A stretch of 64,000 bases of DNA. It comes from Microdochium bolleyi. Its lineage: Eukaryota; Ascomycota; Sordariomycetes; Xylariales; Microdochiaceae. Shown one piece after another: positions 1 to 11,006 of the stretch. The notes under the pieces were generated by a model. The model did not search any database. It was not told where the DNA came from and saw only the letters and a list, made by a program, of their open reading frames with translations. The stretch's first letter is position 1. The number at the start of each line of letters is the position of its first letter. The stretch is taken from assembly GCA_001566295.1 (NCBI GenBank), contig KQ964248.1, positions 3,162,001-3,226,000 of the forward strand. Direction: 5' to 3'. The position numbers and the translations under genes were made by a program.

Positions 1-1087
1 AAGGGGGAAAGCAACAACAGAAGAGCGCAGGAGGGAAGACGGAGCGGGAAAGCAAAGGAAGGGCAGAGTCTGGAATCGACGGTTGCACGAGCGAGGCACG
101 AGAGGATCAAGAGACGCAGTCGGTGGTGATTGCTTTGTGCACGCCCTGGCAGAGGACAAGACAGGGCGGGCAGGGGCCCCTGCTGGCAACGCTCGCAGCT
201 TGCACAACGACCGCAACAGCAACACTCTTCTTCAGCGAGGACCTGGGACAGGCCAGCCCCCCTTTTGGTGACTGGCGATTGGTCTGTCGGGATGCACAAC
301 CACGTTGTCGACCCGGCCCGGGGCAGGCGACAAGACCTCAACACGGGTGCGCTGGCGCATCTCTGACGGCGGTGGGCCCTCGACATGCCAACACAGCGCT
401 AAGAGGCGCGCCCTGGCCTTGCCGTCTGCCAACGCATCAGACACCAGCCCCCGGGCCTTTGGGAGAGGGGAGCGAGGGGAGCGAGGGGAGCGCCAGACAC
501 TGGACACAAGGGACAGACAGGCCGGCGGTCACATGGAGGGCCCCCGCCGCACAGACGGGCGGCTCTGAGCACCTTGGTGCTCACCCCGGGACATTGCTGC
601 AGCCGCCCGCCCAATCGCCGGCTCCGCGCTGCGCTGGCAGTGCATGACCCTCTGGCCCAGGGTCCCCCCTCCAGCGAATCACCGCCCTCCACCGCGCATC
701 CTCCCGCTCCCTCCTCCCGCAGCGGTCAGTCGGCCCCAGCCTTCCCAGGCCTGCGAGGCCCCTGGCTGCGCTCCCACCGACAAGACAGCTGCGTGGCAGG
801 GTGGAGGCCCGGTGCCGGCCGGGGCCCGCCGGGCGACAGTGCGTGTCCCGCACGGCGCCGGGTGGGGTCTCAGCCCGGCACTGAGCACCGGCTCAGCCCC
901 CGGGAACCCCAGATGACGGACGGCCAGCTGGCGGTTTCTGGCATGCGGAACTGCATGTGCCCAAGTGGGCTTGGATGCTTTTTCTAAGTGCGAGCCGGTG
1001 CCAGAGACTGACAAGACTACGCATACCTGCAGGTGGGTACGACATCGGAAGGCAAGTGCGTGCCTTTCGGCAGGCAGGCACGCAGGC
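1..1087. other. GC-rich stretch without a recognisable gene
   Basis: Several open frames overlap on both strands here, but none shows a domain, a signal peptide or a coherent protein composition. They read as chance frames in GC-rich DNA, rich in Pro, Arg, Gly and Ser. The segment lies downstream of the 3' end of the zinc-cluster gene that begins at 3115. Confidence 0.5.
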
Positions 1088-3115
1088 TCAGCTTGGCCCA
1101 AACCCAAAATCCGCAGTGGCCAGCCGGCTCGTCTTGTACTGGAACCTGCCTGCGCTGTCTGCAGTCACCGATCTGAACGTGACGTCGAGCAACCCGTGGC
1201 CGCCCGCCCATGCCGCACGCACCCATTGCCACTGCGACTCGCGCGGGATCTCCCCCGTCGCGGCGTCCCTCGACTTCTCCTCAAGCGCCGCCAGCGCACA
1301 CGACCCCATGATGCTGCCCTTCTCGTCCCACAGCGCCCTCGCCTTCGACGCCCACCGGCACACCGTCAGCGCCCGCGCCCGCACCGCCATGTCCCGGCAC
1401 TCGCGGCACACCAGCGTCAGCGCGGTCGGCCCGCACTCGCCCAGCCCGACCTCGCCCAGCACGCTCTTGACACCCACCCGCCTCTCGACCTCGTCCATGA
1501 TCCTGTGTGCCGTCGGCACGCTCCGCGCAGCCGCGCCCTCGCGTGGCGGAACCCCGACCTGGATCATGAACCGCAAAGTCTCGCACCCAAACACCATCTC
1601 CGTCAGCAGCATTCTGCCCATTGCATCCGCCTCGGCAGCCGCTCGGGTTGACAGTGTCGCTTTCCACGCCTGCACCCAGTTCTCCAGGCTGTGCTGCTCA
1701 TCGCGCAGCCGGTCCAGCACCGGCCCTTCCACGCCTGCAACAGCCGCCATGATCGCCTCACCCACTCCCTCAGCTCGGAGACACACGAACCAGAGCGTGA
1801 CCAGGGTCACCACCTTCATGAACATGCCGCAGGTGACCTCATAGTCGTCGTCTGCCAGGGTCGCGGGAGCGGCTGGCAGTGAGGTCAAGTCGACCACGTT
1901 CCTCCCTCGCCCGACGTGCATGGCGTAGTAGCGTGCGACCGCAGCAGCAGATGTGAACGGGGCAGGCCACTGGATCCAGCTGAGGATGATCCATCGCACA
2001 ATCAGCGACCGGGCATCCTCGGGCTTCTCCAAGTAGCCGGCAGCACTGGTTCCGAACGCGGTGTCACAGGCATCGCCAACCACGCCCGCGCTGCCACAAC
2101 CTGGTGAATCCACAAGCATTCTTGGCGGGGGCTCATCACCCATGGCCATCGACAGGCCATTCGCCAGCAGCCGGTCATGAGCGTTCTCGTCGCCATGCAA
2201 CCACTCGAAGAGGCAGTACAGCATGGTCAAGATAGGCACCAAGCGCTGTAGCTCGGCCACGCGCTGGCTCGACCCGGACGCAGACACGACCCTGAGCCGG
2301 TTGTGGAGTGTTCGCACTGATTGAGAGTAGTGCCTCACGGCCTCGCGGTAGCACAACGAGGATGACGACAACGACGGCGACGGCGACGAATAATCAAAGA
2401 CCGCTTGGTTGCGCCTTCTAGGCCTCCCAATCGAAGACGACTTGTGCGTGGCCTTGTCTTGATCCCACGCCTGGTCCAGAGCTCCGAGACTCAGCACGGC
2501 ATCAAGCACGCACTCGTCAGCCAGGGTCTCGTGGAGAATGACCCGGCCCCAGAAGTCGTTGAACGTGAGGGCCGTATTCCTCAGCATTACCTTGTGACGG
2601 AAGCGGTCCAGGTACGTAACCTGAACAGGACTGAGGGTCGATATCGCCGGCCCAAAGAACGCACCGGAGGGAGCCCTCCCGAGCGCGTACAGTCCCGGCG
2701 ACGGTATCGTCTGTCCTCCCTGACTGGCAATCTGGACGAGAGCATTTCCGGAGCGCGAGAGCAGAGGGTACTGGCAGTCTGGAAGGCCCATCCGGACGCA
2801 TCGGCTGCACTGTGGCTTTTCCTCGGGGCACTTGACCTTGCGATTCTTGCATCGCAGGCAGCCTACCGATGGGGCAGTCAGTGGATGCGATCTAGAGAGG
2901 ACACGCCATCGCCACTCACCAGTCTTGACTTTGGGGGAGAACGGTCTTCGAGGCTTGCGGAGAGCCGCAGTGTGCGCCAGCACGGCGGCTTGCGCCATTA
3001 CGTTGTCGTTGGGAAAGATTGTCTTTGCAGGCAACGCAGCTTGATTCGGTACGTGGAGCGGCCTCCTGTTCACCAAAATGACCTGGTGGTCGGGCATTGC
3101 AGGCGCGGGCAACAT
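1088..3115 (-). CDS. Zn2Cys6 fungal-type transcription factor
   Basis: Predicted nuclear DNA-binding regulator. The N-terminal zinc cluster has the order C-x2-C-x6-C-x6-C-x2-C-x7-C and starts at TGCLRCKNRKVKC. A long helical fungal transcription-factor region follows. The frame is open throughout, but 2863-2919 on the minus strand is a clean 57-nt intron (GTGAGT donor, GGTAG acceptor, phase 1). Removing it gives the family-typical KVKTGCLRC just before the first Cys, so the mature protein is about 656 residues. Because the intron is a multiple of three with no stop, the unspliced message would insert 19 residues directly before the cluster. The start is uncertain: Met codons at 3115, 3097 and 2998 are all possible. 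The target genes are unknown. Confidence 0.85.
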   Translation of the reverse strand: MLPAPAMPDHQVILVNRRPLHVPNQAALPAKTIFPNDNVMAQAAVLAHTAALRKPRRPFSPKVKTGEWRWRVLSRSHPLTAPSVGCLRCKNRKVKCPEEKPQCSRCVRMGLPDCQYPLLSRSGNALVQIASQGGQTIPSPGLYALGRAPSGAFFGPAISTLSPVQVTYLDRFRHKVMLRNTALTFNDFWGRVILHETLADECVLDAVLSLGALDQAWDQDKATHKSSSIGRPRRRNQAVFDYSSPSPSLSSSSLCYREAVRHYSQSVRTLHNRLRVVSASGSSQRVAELQRLVPILTMLYCLFEWLHGDENAHDRLLANGLSMAMGDEPPPRMLVDSPGCGSAGVVGDACDTAFGTSAAGYLEKPEDARSLIVRWIILSWIQWPAPFTSAAAVARYYAMHVGRGRNVVDLTSLPAAPATLADDDYEVTCGMFMKVVTLVTLWFVCLRAEGVGEAIMAAVAGVEGPVLDRLRDEQHSLENWVQAWKATLSTRAAAEADAMGRMLLTEMVFGCETLRFMIQVGVPPREGAAARSVPTAHRIMDEVERRVGVKSVLGEVGLGECGPTALTLVCRECRDMAVRARALTVCRWASKARALWDEKGSIMGSCALAALEEKSRDAATGEIPRESQWQWVRAAWAGGHGLLDVTFRSVTADSAGRFQYKTSRLATADFGFGPS

Positions 3116-4398
3116 TTGGGCTAAGGATGCCTGTCAGCCCCATCCGATATCTCCGTCTGCTGCTGTGCAAGTGCTGCCGTGTCGATGAGTGGAACGAGGC
3201 GAGCCCACGAGTGCGTGCCGCTGACGGGCGGCCCCAAAGCACCGGTCTATTTCTAGGTGCTCGGTACTCCGTACCTACCGTTCTCCAAGAATTGCTGATC
3301 TACCGCGCGATCAGGGGTATGCCTGCTTACGCGTACCAGGGCCAACCACGGCGCGGGACGAGTGCCGGACTTAGATTTCTTGCCGCCATCGACTTGTCGG
3401 GAATGCACCACGGCCTGTTGTGGCCACCCTGAAAGCCGACTTCTAAAGGCCAGTCTCTCAAGGAAGTGACCGAACCCAGGATCAGCCCTACGGTACCTTC
3501 AGGGCCTACACATCCGGCCGCCAAGTCTTACTCCCTGCCAGCCATGCGTATGGGCGCTGTTCGCCCATGCACAATCCATGCGTGCGGGCGCTGCTCGCCC
3601 ATGCACAATCCTCACGTGCAGGGGCTTAACCCATGCCACGCACGCACCCACGAAAGTGAGCACTGTCACCACGTTCTGGACATTTCTATCCAGCGAGGTC
3701 TGACTTCACCGAGGATTCCCAACGCTTAGCTATTCTGGGCCGTGACACCCGAATCGGGACCAACTTCTTCGAGAAGTTACCAAGACACACTGCTTACGCT
3801 ATCGTACTCTTTCCGCCGTCGTCGGCGCCGCCATGACCATCCTGCGGCCCACGTCAGCACTAATCCAAAAGGTACCTGCCCTTTGTCCTACTATTGATGT
3901 CGATCATAGTCGAGGCCGCCCTGATCACCACCCTATGTTGAGTGAGCAGGACCTTATCTGAACGCGGCCCCGCGGTCACAGTAATATGACGGAGGCAGGC
4001 ACATGCTGCAATGAAAGAGGATGCTGCTTACAAACGACATCAGCGTCACGGTCGACCTCTTACTTTTAGCTCTGGAGTTCAATGGCCCACGTGAACGCGT
4101 TGCACGGCAGTGCAAATAAACCATCCCGCAAGATTCATAGTCGCCAAACGCAACCTCTGTCTAATTCACCAGGGGGGAAGCTAACACCGGAACGATATGG
4201 TTCTGCGTTATCCCTGAGAGACCACATTTGGTTCGTGCGGTGGCCTTCACACATTGTTCGTCCCTGCGGTTGTGTTCGGTGTGGCAATGTGCGATTGCAG
4301 GCACAATCGCACATCGAGATAGCATGTCTCCTGCAGACAAGTGGCTATCAGCATGAATTGTGATAGCCTCTGACTTGCTTTCTTGAAACAGATCCCAT
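3116..4398. other. Intergenic region, no gene seen
   Basis: About 1.3 kb between two minus-strand genes. It should hold the promoter of the zinc-cluster gene at its left end and the 3' end of the C2H2 gene at its right. No convincing coding frame is visible. It contains the 34-nt tandem repeat described separately. Confidence 0.5.
3544..3611. repeat. Two tandem 34-nt units, each with a hairpin
   Basis: Two adjacent units (3544-3577 and 3578-3611) differ at only a few positions. Each contains GGGCG, a 5-nt spacer and CGCCC, able to form a short hairpin, followed by ATGCACAATCC. A partial third unit may follow. The function is unknown; it could be a simple duplication or a regulatory-protein site array. 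Confidence 0.7.
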
Positions 4399-6324
4399 TC
4401 ACATCCAGGTAGGCATGCCATAGGACTCGCCGCCCACGTCATTCCACCATTCAAAAGAGTCCGCTGCTACCATCCGACTATCGTGAGCATACTCCGCCCA
4501 TGCGTTGATGTCATCCAGTGATGGCTGAGTCCTGGAAGACATCATTTCATTCTCGCCCGGTGGTAGTTTCTCGTTTTCGGGCCTGACTTCGTGCTCGACT
4601 TCGGCGGTTGCGCCAGGCTTTGATGCTGGCGCTGGCTCGTTCTGATCAGCCTCATCACCTGTCGCCGGGGTCGACGGCGCTGTTCTCTGCGTCTCCCTGT
4701 CCGATTCGGGAGACGTTCGCAAAGCTCCGACGCTGTCACTAGGGTACAGTGAGCGAGTGGTTGTCTGGGTGGTCACTGCGCGCTCCTCGTCAGGACTGCC
4801 ACTTCGCATCTGCCCAATCACGCCCACGAGCAGGCCCCTGCCCACGGTGACAAACAGCGCGGTCAGATCGCTCTCGTAGTTGCGGACTCGCCGCTCGAAC
4901 TCGTCACTGCCCCCGTTGGCCTCGATGTGCTCCGCGACGACAGTCCTCCCGTACCGGTCCCACCAGCGGACAACCTCGCTGCACACCTCGGCCACCGGGC
5001 CCTGGACAAACGCCGATTCCGGCCTCGGCAGCCCCGGGAACAAGATGTCCCACAGGGTGAACCACTGCTCCGAGAGGCTCAGCGACCGCGAGACGCGCTG
5101 CATGAACTTCTCTCTGTGCTCCTCGGTCACGCCCTCGGGCTGCCCGAAGTCACGCTGCACGCACCCGCGCGCGATAATGTGCGCATCGAGCTCCTGCCTC
5201 GCGCTCGGGCCGGGTGCAGCACCGGCGGCAGCCGGCGCCGCCGCCGGGAACACGGCGCCGCAGACCGGGCAGAAGCGCGGCTGCGTGTGCGTGCGCCGCA
5301 GGTGCTGCTTGACGTCCTTGATGCGCCGGAGCTGCAGGTACAGACACCGTTCGTGGCGCAGCTTGTCGTGCTTGTAAAAGGGGCACGCGAGCGGCGGGCC
5401 CGTGGCGCCCGCCAGAGAACCACCAACATTGGCAGGGGGGCCGCTCGGGCAGGGCCGTTTGCCATTGTTCTCGTCGTCGTCGTCGTCGTCAGCCTTGTCA
5501 CTGCTGCCATCGCCGCCGTGGTGTTTCCGCTTGCCGCGCCGCAGTGAGCTGCGCGCGCCACCTCCACGCTCGCCGCTCCCAGAGCTCTGTCGCGCAGCTT
5601 GCGATGCATGGCCTGATGGTCCGGCGGGACGACCTCTGTGTGCCATGTACTGCTCCGTTGCGAGCCTGACGAGCTGTGGGATCATTGCATTGAAAGGGTG
5701 GTTCGTGGGGAGCACGAGCTCGCCAAGGCCGGTAGAAAAGGGGAGGAAGCTCATGACGGTGTCGTCGTCGTCGGTGCTCTCCAGGGCCCCAATCGCAGAG
5801 CAGGCGTGTACTGCAGTCGAATCAGCGCCGGGGGTTGCCGGCGACTCTTCTTGTTCGGCATCAAGCGGCTCAGGAGAAGGACGTTCCCTACAGATCGCAA
5901 GACCCGCAAGGCTGCGATCATCTGTGATGAGTGATTTCCGTGCCAGCTTGTGGTGGTGCGGCGGGGGAGTCGTAGGTCCGCCCTGAGGCTGTGGATTCGA
6001 ACTCGGTGTGTGGAGGGCTGGCTTGAGATGTAGCACAGGCGCCTCAGGACTTGTCCTGGACAGATGCTGTCCTCCATGTGCGTAGACGGGCGGAGTAGAC
6101 TCCCTATTGGTTTTGTGCGGTTGAGGAATATCCTCAAGGCTGTGGAAAGCTGCCTCCGACCGGCTTGACGATATACTGAACGGGTCCGGCGTACGCGGCC
6201 TGGACTTCGGCGAGGGAGCAGACGGAGCGGTGTGTGTGGCGCGCGATGTCTGGTATAGTTGCGGGCTTGCATTGCTGGTCGGCGTCAGAAGCATTGGCTT
6301 CGGTCCAGCTTCCGAGCTGGTCAT
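4399..6324 (-). CDS. C2H2-like zinc-finger protein (possibly the C-terminal part of the MedA-like gene)
   Basis: Uninterrupted 641-codon frame. The N-terminal half is Pro/Ser/Thr-rich and disordered, followed by basic and acidic low-complexity stretches (a KRKHHGG patch and a run of Asp). The core resembles a fungal family: ACPFYKHD, then RHERCLYLQLRRIKDVKQHLRRTH, then a CPVCG knuckle, then a conserved helical region with the W-x3-D-x-LFPG motif. This arrangement is common in Sordariomycete proteins annotated as C2H2-type domain-containing, of unknown function, probably nuclear. The ATG lies only 32 nt after the stop of the MedA-like frame upstream. An intron at 6340-6397 would join the two in phase, so this may not be a separate gene. 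Confidence 0.7.
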   Translation of the reverse strand: MTSSEAGPKPMLLTPTSNASPQLYQTSRATHTAPSAPSPKSRPRTPDPFSISSSRSEAAFHSLEDIPQPHKTNRESTPPVYAHGGQHLSRTSPEAPVLHLKPALHTPSSNPQPQGGPTTPPPHHHKLARKSLITDDRSLAGLAICRERPSPEPLDAEQEESPATPGADSTAVHACSAIGALESTDDDDTVMSFLPFSTGLGELVLPTNHPFNAMIPQLVRLATEQYMAHRGRPAGPSGHASQAARQSSGSGERGGGARSSLRRGKRKHHGGDGSSDKADDDDDDENNGKRPCPSGPPANVGGSLAGATGPPLACPFYKHDKLRHERCLYLQLRRIKDVKQHLRRTHTQPRFCPVCGAVFPAAAPAAAGAAPGPSARQELDAHIIARGCVQRDFGQPEGVTEEHREKFMQRVSRSLSLSEQWFTLWDILFPGLPRPESAFVQGPVAEVCSEVVRWWDRYGRTVVAEHIEANGGSDEFERRVRNYESDLTALFVTVGRGLLVGVIGQMRSGSPDEERAVTTQTTTRSLYPSDSVGALRTSPESDRETQRTAPSTPATGDEADQNEPAPASKPGATAEVEHEVRPENEKLPPGENEMMSSRTQPSLDDINAWAEYAHDSRMVAADSFEWWNDVGGESYGMPTWM

Positions 6325-6355
6325 TGTGGGAGGAACAGACTAGAGATCGCTGCCA

Positions 6356-7878
6356 TCAGAAACGTGAGACAAAAACTGGTGAATAGGGGTAACCTACATA
6401 TTTTGAGATGACCATCTTCAACGCATCCGACAAAATCTTCCAAGGGAACACCGCGACATCCTTGTCGATATTGCGTGGCTTTGGAGGAGGGAAAGCCATG
6501 ATAAGCGTGTGAAAATCCTGGCTGTCCGGCTTCGCCCTGCTCACAGTACGTGGACGATATCCCTCGAGACTACGTCGAATACGATTCTTTTCCTCCACGG
6601 TAAACCGGGATGGCGCAGCTACGAGCGCCTCTAAGAGTTTGATCATGTCCACTCGTGTGACGAAGCACTCATCTTTATCTTGCCAGTAAATGCAGCTGAC
6701 ACAAATACTATCTGGGAGCTTTTCGCTGACATCGGCAGGTCGGAACTCGGTCATGAGCGTAGACCCGTGTTGCCGTTTTCGGAAAACGACAATCCGCCGC
6801 TTCTGCACCCATTCCGCGCTCGTCCATCCCCGGGCCATGGAGTCCAGGTCGCCTTGTATGACTAGGACGGCCCTTTTGCTGTAGGGGACATGTGGACTGC
6901 TATGCGTCCCGGAGATGGCGGGCTGGTGAGCCTGGAGTGTGCTCGTGCGAACGAGCTGTGGCGTCCTGAACACCGATGTCGACGTGAATGCAGGTGTCGG
7001 GCTAGTGGTTAGATTGGAGCGTACAAGGGTGGCGCTATGGGGGCCTGGGCTTCTGGAATGCAAGATCGATCCATAGGGTGCCCGGGATGGTGTCCCATGT
7101 TGCTGAAGCGACTGTCGGGGACTGAAGCTGTTCCAGAGTACTCCTGGATGCGACATCGCCGGTTTCTCGTGCGCAAGCTCCATGCCACAGGGCCGCAGCA
7201 GGGTATCGCGTTGTGGTGGCGGGGATCCGGGCGAAACGGGAGTATGCTTGGCAAGGTGCCCGTGGCTCCGGGTGGAGTTGAACGTGAAGGACCCCAAGTC
7301 CATCATCACGAGTGCCGTGTCCTCTGTTGACATGGTGATCACGAGGGTCAGATTGACGCTTGCGCCCTCGGCTCCTGTGAGATGATGGGACGGCGCCTGC
7401 CCTCCCACCGCGTAAAAAAATGACCCCAGCCCGTCGCTCACCGTTGGAGAGGCCAGCCCCTGGACACGGTGACGTCCGAATTTCAGAAAAAAGTTGAGCG
7501 AAGCTGCCTCGAGCTCAAGAGGAACTGATAGAATAACAGTGATCATCGTGCCAGTCGAACCACTACTTGGCGAGCAGGACCGCAGGATTGGCATCGGCAG
7601 CTTGACCTGTGTATCGTGCGGTTGTTCCAGCGGTAGCATGTGTCTCGCTTTCTCAGAGCCGGGGACTACAGTACATTCGTTAGAACAAAGTCGTTGACAC
7701 ATCCGGGGACCGGCCACGACGCTAGGCGTGGTGGGAAGCTGAACCTACTGTGGTTGTTGGGCGAGTGCAGCTTCGTGTATACACCCCTGGATACGACATG
7801 GCTTGGGGGTGTCGACGGAGGTGCATCTGGCAGCCCAGCCAAGTCTCCTTCGTCGCGATGCACCGCCGTAGTGGCCAT
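6356..7878 (-). CDS. Medusa (MedA/Acr1)-type developmental regulator
   Basis: The C-terminal half matches the conserved core of Medusa proteins (DUF7082), which control conidiophore and conidium development in Aspergillus, Magnaporthe (Acr1) and Fusarium (Ren1). Visible blocks include WTSAEWVQKRRIVVF, DSICVSCIYW, RFTVEEKNRIRRSLEGYRP, and KPRNIDKDVAVFPWKIL near the end. The N-terminal region around SSGSTGTMITVILSVPLEL also follows the family layout. The start chosen is the ATG at 7878 (good context), using an 83-nt intron 7666-7748 (AGTAGGT donor, CTAAC branch, CTGTAG acceptor, phase 1). The ATG at 7717 is the alternative if unspliced. The frame stops at 6356, but a 58-nt intron (6340-6397) would instead continue into the C2H2 frame. 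It is shorter and more divergent than the canonical core-genome MedA I would expect, so it may be a paralog. Confidence 0.75.
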
Positions 7879-9946
7879 GGTAGTGAGTGCCGAGTGATTA
7901 ACGAGAACTTTTACCGGGTGATCTGTCGGCTGGGCAGGATGATTGTAAAAACAAAGAATGAAAGAAGAAACGCATCGGAGTGAGGTGAAACTGCGTGGCG
8001 CAGCCTACATACTTGAAGTATGTAGACGTAGGACTTTCCTCGCTTGGCGCACGGAAAGCACATCTGCGCGCTTCCTTTGAGATTATGTAGGCAAGAAGCA
8101 GGCCCCCGTTCTCCCAAGTCGCCCAAAACGGCTGGGGACGCAGCCAACTTCAGGACGGCATATGCAGGCTTTTAAGCGCCTGTGTCCCCCCAGCTGAGCA
8201 TGTACATGAGTGGCTGCAGCCCATCTGCAGCCTAACTTGTCGTCCATTGGGCCATTTCGCAGAATGTTGCAGAGTGTGACACACTCTCCTTGCAGAGACT
8301 CTTCCAAGAGCGGTCGGCGATCGGCATTTGCGGAACTAGTGGACGCCTTCTAGTGATTCCTGCCTTGTCTATAATGGTGCGAGTCGAGGCCGAGCGCGAG
8401 AGCGATTATGCCAAAGGTCCGTTGGCTACCCCCGGGATATGCTTTGTTTCAATGTCAGCCACCTCAACTTTTTTCTTTGGCATATTTCCTCCCATGGTCC
8501 TCGAGGCCCTCCACGCCGTCCAGAAGCGGCCTCTGCCGCATACGCCGTGCCTTTAAGGGGCCACCAGAGCAGTCGTATCCCGCGTTCATCCTATTCAGCA
8601 ACACCTCAATGTAGCGATTGCCTATTCCAGCACCCTTCTGTGGTCGTATAGTCTGTCGAAATCTTTGCGGGACACGCTCTATTTCGTCGAAACAGTAGTC
8701 TGTCCCAGGATGGCAGGGTTGAAGAGCTTTCACCTTGTATCACTGTCCTGGTAAGAACAATATCACGAGGTCGATGGGCAACAAAATACATCATACCTGT
8801 AGTGCTCTCGGACTATTTTCAATTATTTTTAGAGCCGTTTTGATATTGTATAATTTTTCCTCAATGCACTATTATCATGAAGCGGAACGATACGTATGCT
8901 GCCGGCTGTTGATAAGCACCCGGCGCAGCGGCATAACTGGGTGAGCGACACAGTACATAAAACACTTTCAGAAAGTCTCGCCAGGGTCTATTCACCAAGA
9001 CAATGACAAGAATCAGCAGAGCAGACTCGGGGGGGGGGGGGGGGATGTCAAAAGAAGAAGATATACAAGCATCGTTCTTTCCATCGTGTAGGACGACATC
9101 GCCATGTCCAGAACAAGAACCATGGCCTGTGACATGTACTCATGCCCGACCGGGACTGGAATTGTTCGACCCTCACTCTCGAGTCCTGATTTACACATTC
9201 CGCCGCCGCAAAAAAAACCAAAAATGCAGCACGAGAGGCATGTGCGCGCGTATGCAAAGAGAGTAAAGCCTGGACCAGCTCACTGGAGAGATCGGGTAAC
9301 GGCAAGTAACGCAACCTTAGGCCGTGGTGACAACTTTACCGATTACGCGCCGCTGCCAATCACAAACCCGGCGTCGTGTCCCGGGAAAGAGGCAGACTTT
9401 CGTTAGCCTCGAGTTTGTTAAGACCGAGACACCGACCCCACACTGGCAGGAACCTCTTATTGCCCATGCTGAAACTCATTCTCTTCTTCTTGTTCTTGTT
9501 CTTCTTTCTTCTTGCGTTTCTTCGATTCCTCTTTTCATTATCGCAATCGCCTTGGCATTTAGACCACCTGTTTCCACAACAGTCATGTCCCGACCGAGCT
9601 GAGTTCTGGCTGCTTCCTGGCTTCATACAACCCAGACCACCCCACGTGCCCGTTCCTGGACCCGGATACCGGCACTTGACTGTGGATCGGCCAATCTCGA
9701 TCTGGAAGCTGGAACCACATCCCGCTGCCAGTGACGCGCAAGCCCTGGCCGTCAAGCATCTTTAATTCTGGAAACTGCAAACCGCCCCTGCCAAGAGCCG
9801 GCACTCTCCCACGACATCACTCACGATCAGCTCGTGCCGAGCCCATTTTGCATCTCGCTGTCCCAAGCTCACCACCCGGCACCGAATCACCAGACTTCGG
9901 GACACCGCTGTGCTGCGTCGCGCTGCGCCGCGCACCCGTCCCCGCC
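7879..9946. other. Two-kilobase intergenic region, no gene seen
   Basis: Separates the divergent MedA-like and cadmium-transporter genes and should hold both promoters. It contains a 16-nt G run at 9029-9044 and a TTCTTCTT-rich pyrimidine tract near 9480-9530. Open frames here lack domain features. Confidence 0.5.
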
Positions 9947-10921
9947 ATGGTCAACTTTGGCCAGGCCATCGGCACAGCATGCCTGGCGTTCCTCGCCACA
10001 AACGTCGACGACGCCTTCGTCCTCGTCACCTTCTTCGCCGAGACCGCGTCCGACCCCAACTCGGCCCTGACGCCGTGGAAGATCGTCATCGGGCAGTACG
10101 TCGGCTTCACCGTCATCTTCGCCATCAGCATGATCGGCTTCGTCGTCTCGCTCGTCATGCCCACCGAGCCCATCGGCTTCCTCGGCCTGCTGCCCATCAT
10201 GCTCGGCGTCTGGAAGCTGTTCGACCTCCTCCTCCCCGTCGCCCAGGCCGGAGACGACCCGGACGGCGAGCTGGCTGCGCTACGCAGCACAAAGGCCCGG
10301 GGCTACCGCGCCATCCTCAAGGTTGCTCTCATTACCCTCATGAACGGCGGGGACAACATTGGCACCTACATCCCCCTCTTCTCGCAGGTCAACCCGCCCG
10401 CCGTGATCGCCGTCTACGCCGTCGTCTTCTACATCATGCTGGGGCTGTGGTGCCTGGTCGGCTGGCTGCTTATCCGCCAGCGCCACGTCGCCAAGCTCGC
10501 CGAAAAGTACGTCGCCAAGCTGATCCCATTCCTGTACATGGGCTTGGGAACCTTCATCATCGTCGAATCCAAGGCCTATCCGTGGAGCATCGAGAAGATT
10601 GACACCGAGGTCGTGACACATCCGGGCACACCGATCCTCGCGTCCATGACGGTGCTCACGATCTTGGTGTGCATTGGGTTGATGGCGTGGCTCAACAAGA
10701 GGCAACGGGACAAAGCAAACAGGGTGATCGCGGCGCGGGCCGGGAGCCGAGGGAGCGAGGGAGCGGTGGCGGAGATCAAGCTTGAAGCTGTGACAGGCGA
10801 TGACACGCCAGAGAGGGATCTGGAAGTGCAAGAATTGCCGTCTGGTGCAAAGGAGCTCTCCGTGCCCGATGTAACTTCCAAAGCCGACATGAGGGCACCG
10901 GCTGGTCCTGCGCAACCCTAA
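9947..10921 (+). CDS. CadD-like cadmium resistance transporter
   Basis: Integral membrane protein of 324 residues. The start at 9947 (CCGCCATGG context, protein MVNFGQAIG) is preferred over the upstream in-frame Met at 9731, because the preceding stretch is low-complexity and the family begins with this helix. The motif FLATNVDDAFVLVTFFAE in the first membrane segment is the family signature, with acidic residues expected to contact the cation. Further segments include a Gly/Pro-rich pair (GFLGLLPIMLGVWKLFDLL) and LMNGGDNIGTYIPLF, a second internal-repeat-like GGDN motif. The hydrophilic tail after about residue 250 is longer than in bacterial members. Likely role: export or sequestration of Cd2+ or a similar divalent cation. 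The substrate is inferred from the family only. Confidence 0.85.
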   Translation: MVNFGQAIGTACLAFLATNVDDAFVLVTFFAETASDPNSALTPWKIVIGQYVGFTVIFAISMIGFVVSLVMPTEPIGFLGLLPIMLGVWKLFDLLLPVAQAGDDPDGELAALRSTKARGYRAILKVALITLMNGGDNIGTYIPLFSQVNPPAVIAVYAVVFYIMLGLWCLVGWLLIRQRHVAKLAEKYVAKLIPFLYMGLGTFIIVESKAYPWSIEKIDTEVVTHPGTPILASMTVLTILVCIGLMAWLNKRQRDKANRVIAARAGSRGSEGAVAEIKLEAVTGDDTPERDLEVQELPSGAKELSVPDVTSKADMRAPAGPAQP

Positions 10922-11006
10922 CCCAGTCTTCGCGAAATAGAACGGGATTATCAACACTCCAATATCACATCTTTCCTGCGTAGCCATGAGGCCTGATCTA
11001 GCTTCG

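Noticed and set aside
123..987. Several overlapping 90-170 codon frames at the window start
   Set aside because: Mutually overlapping on both strands with low-complexity Pro/Arg/Ser content, typical of GC-rich non-coding DNA.
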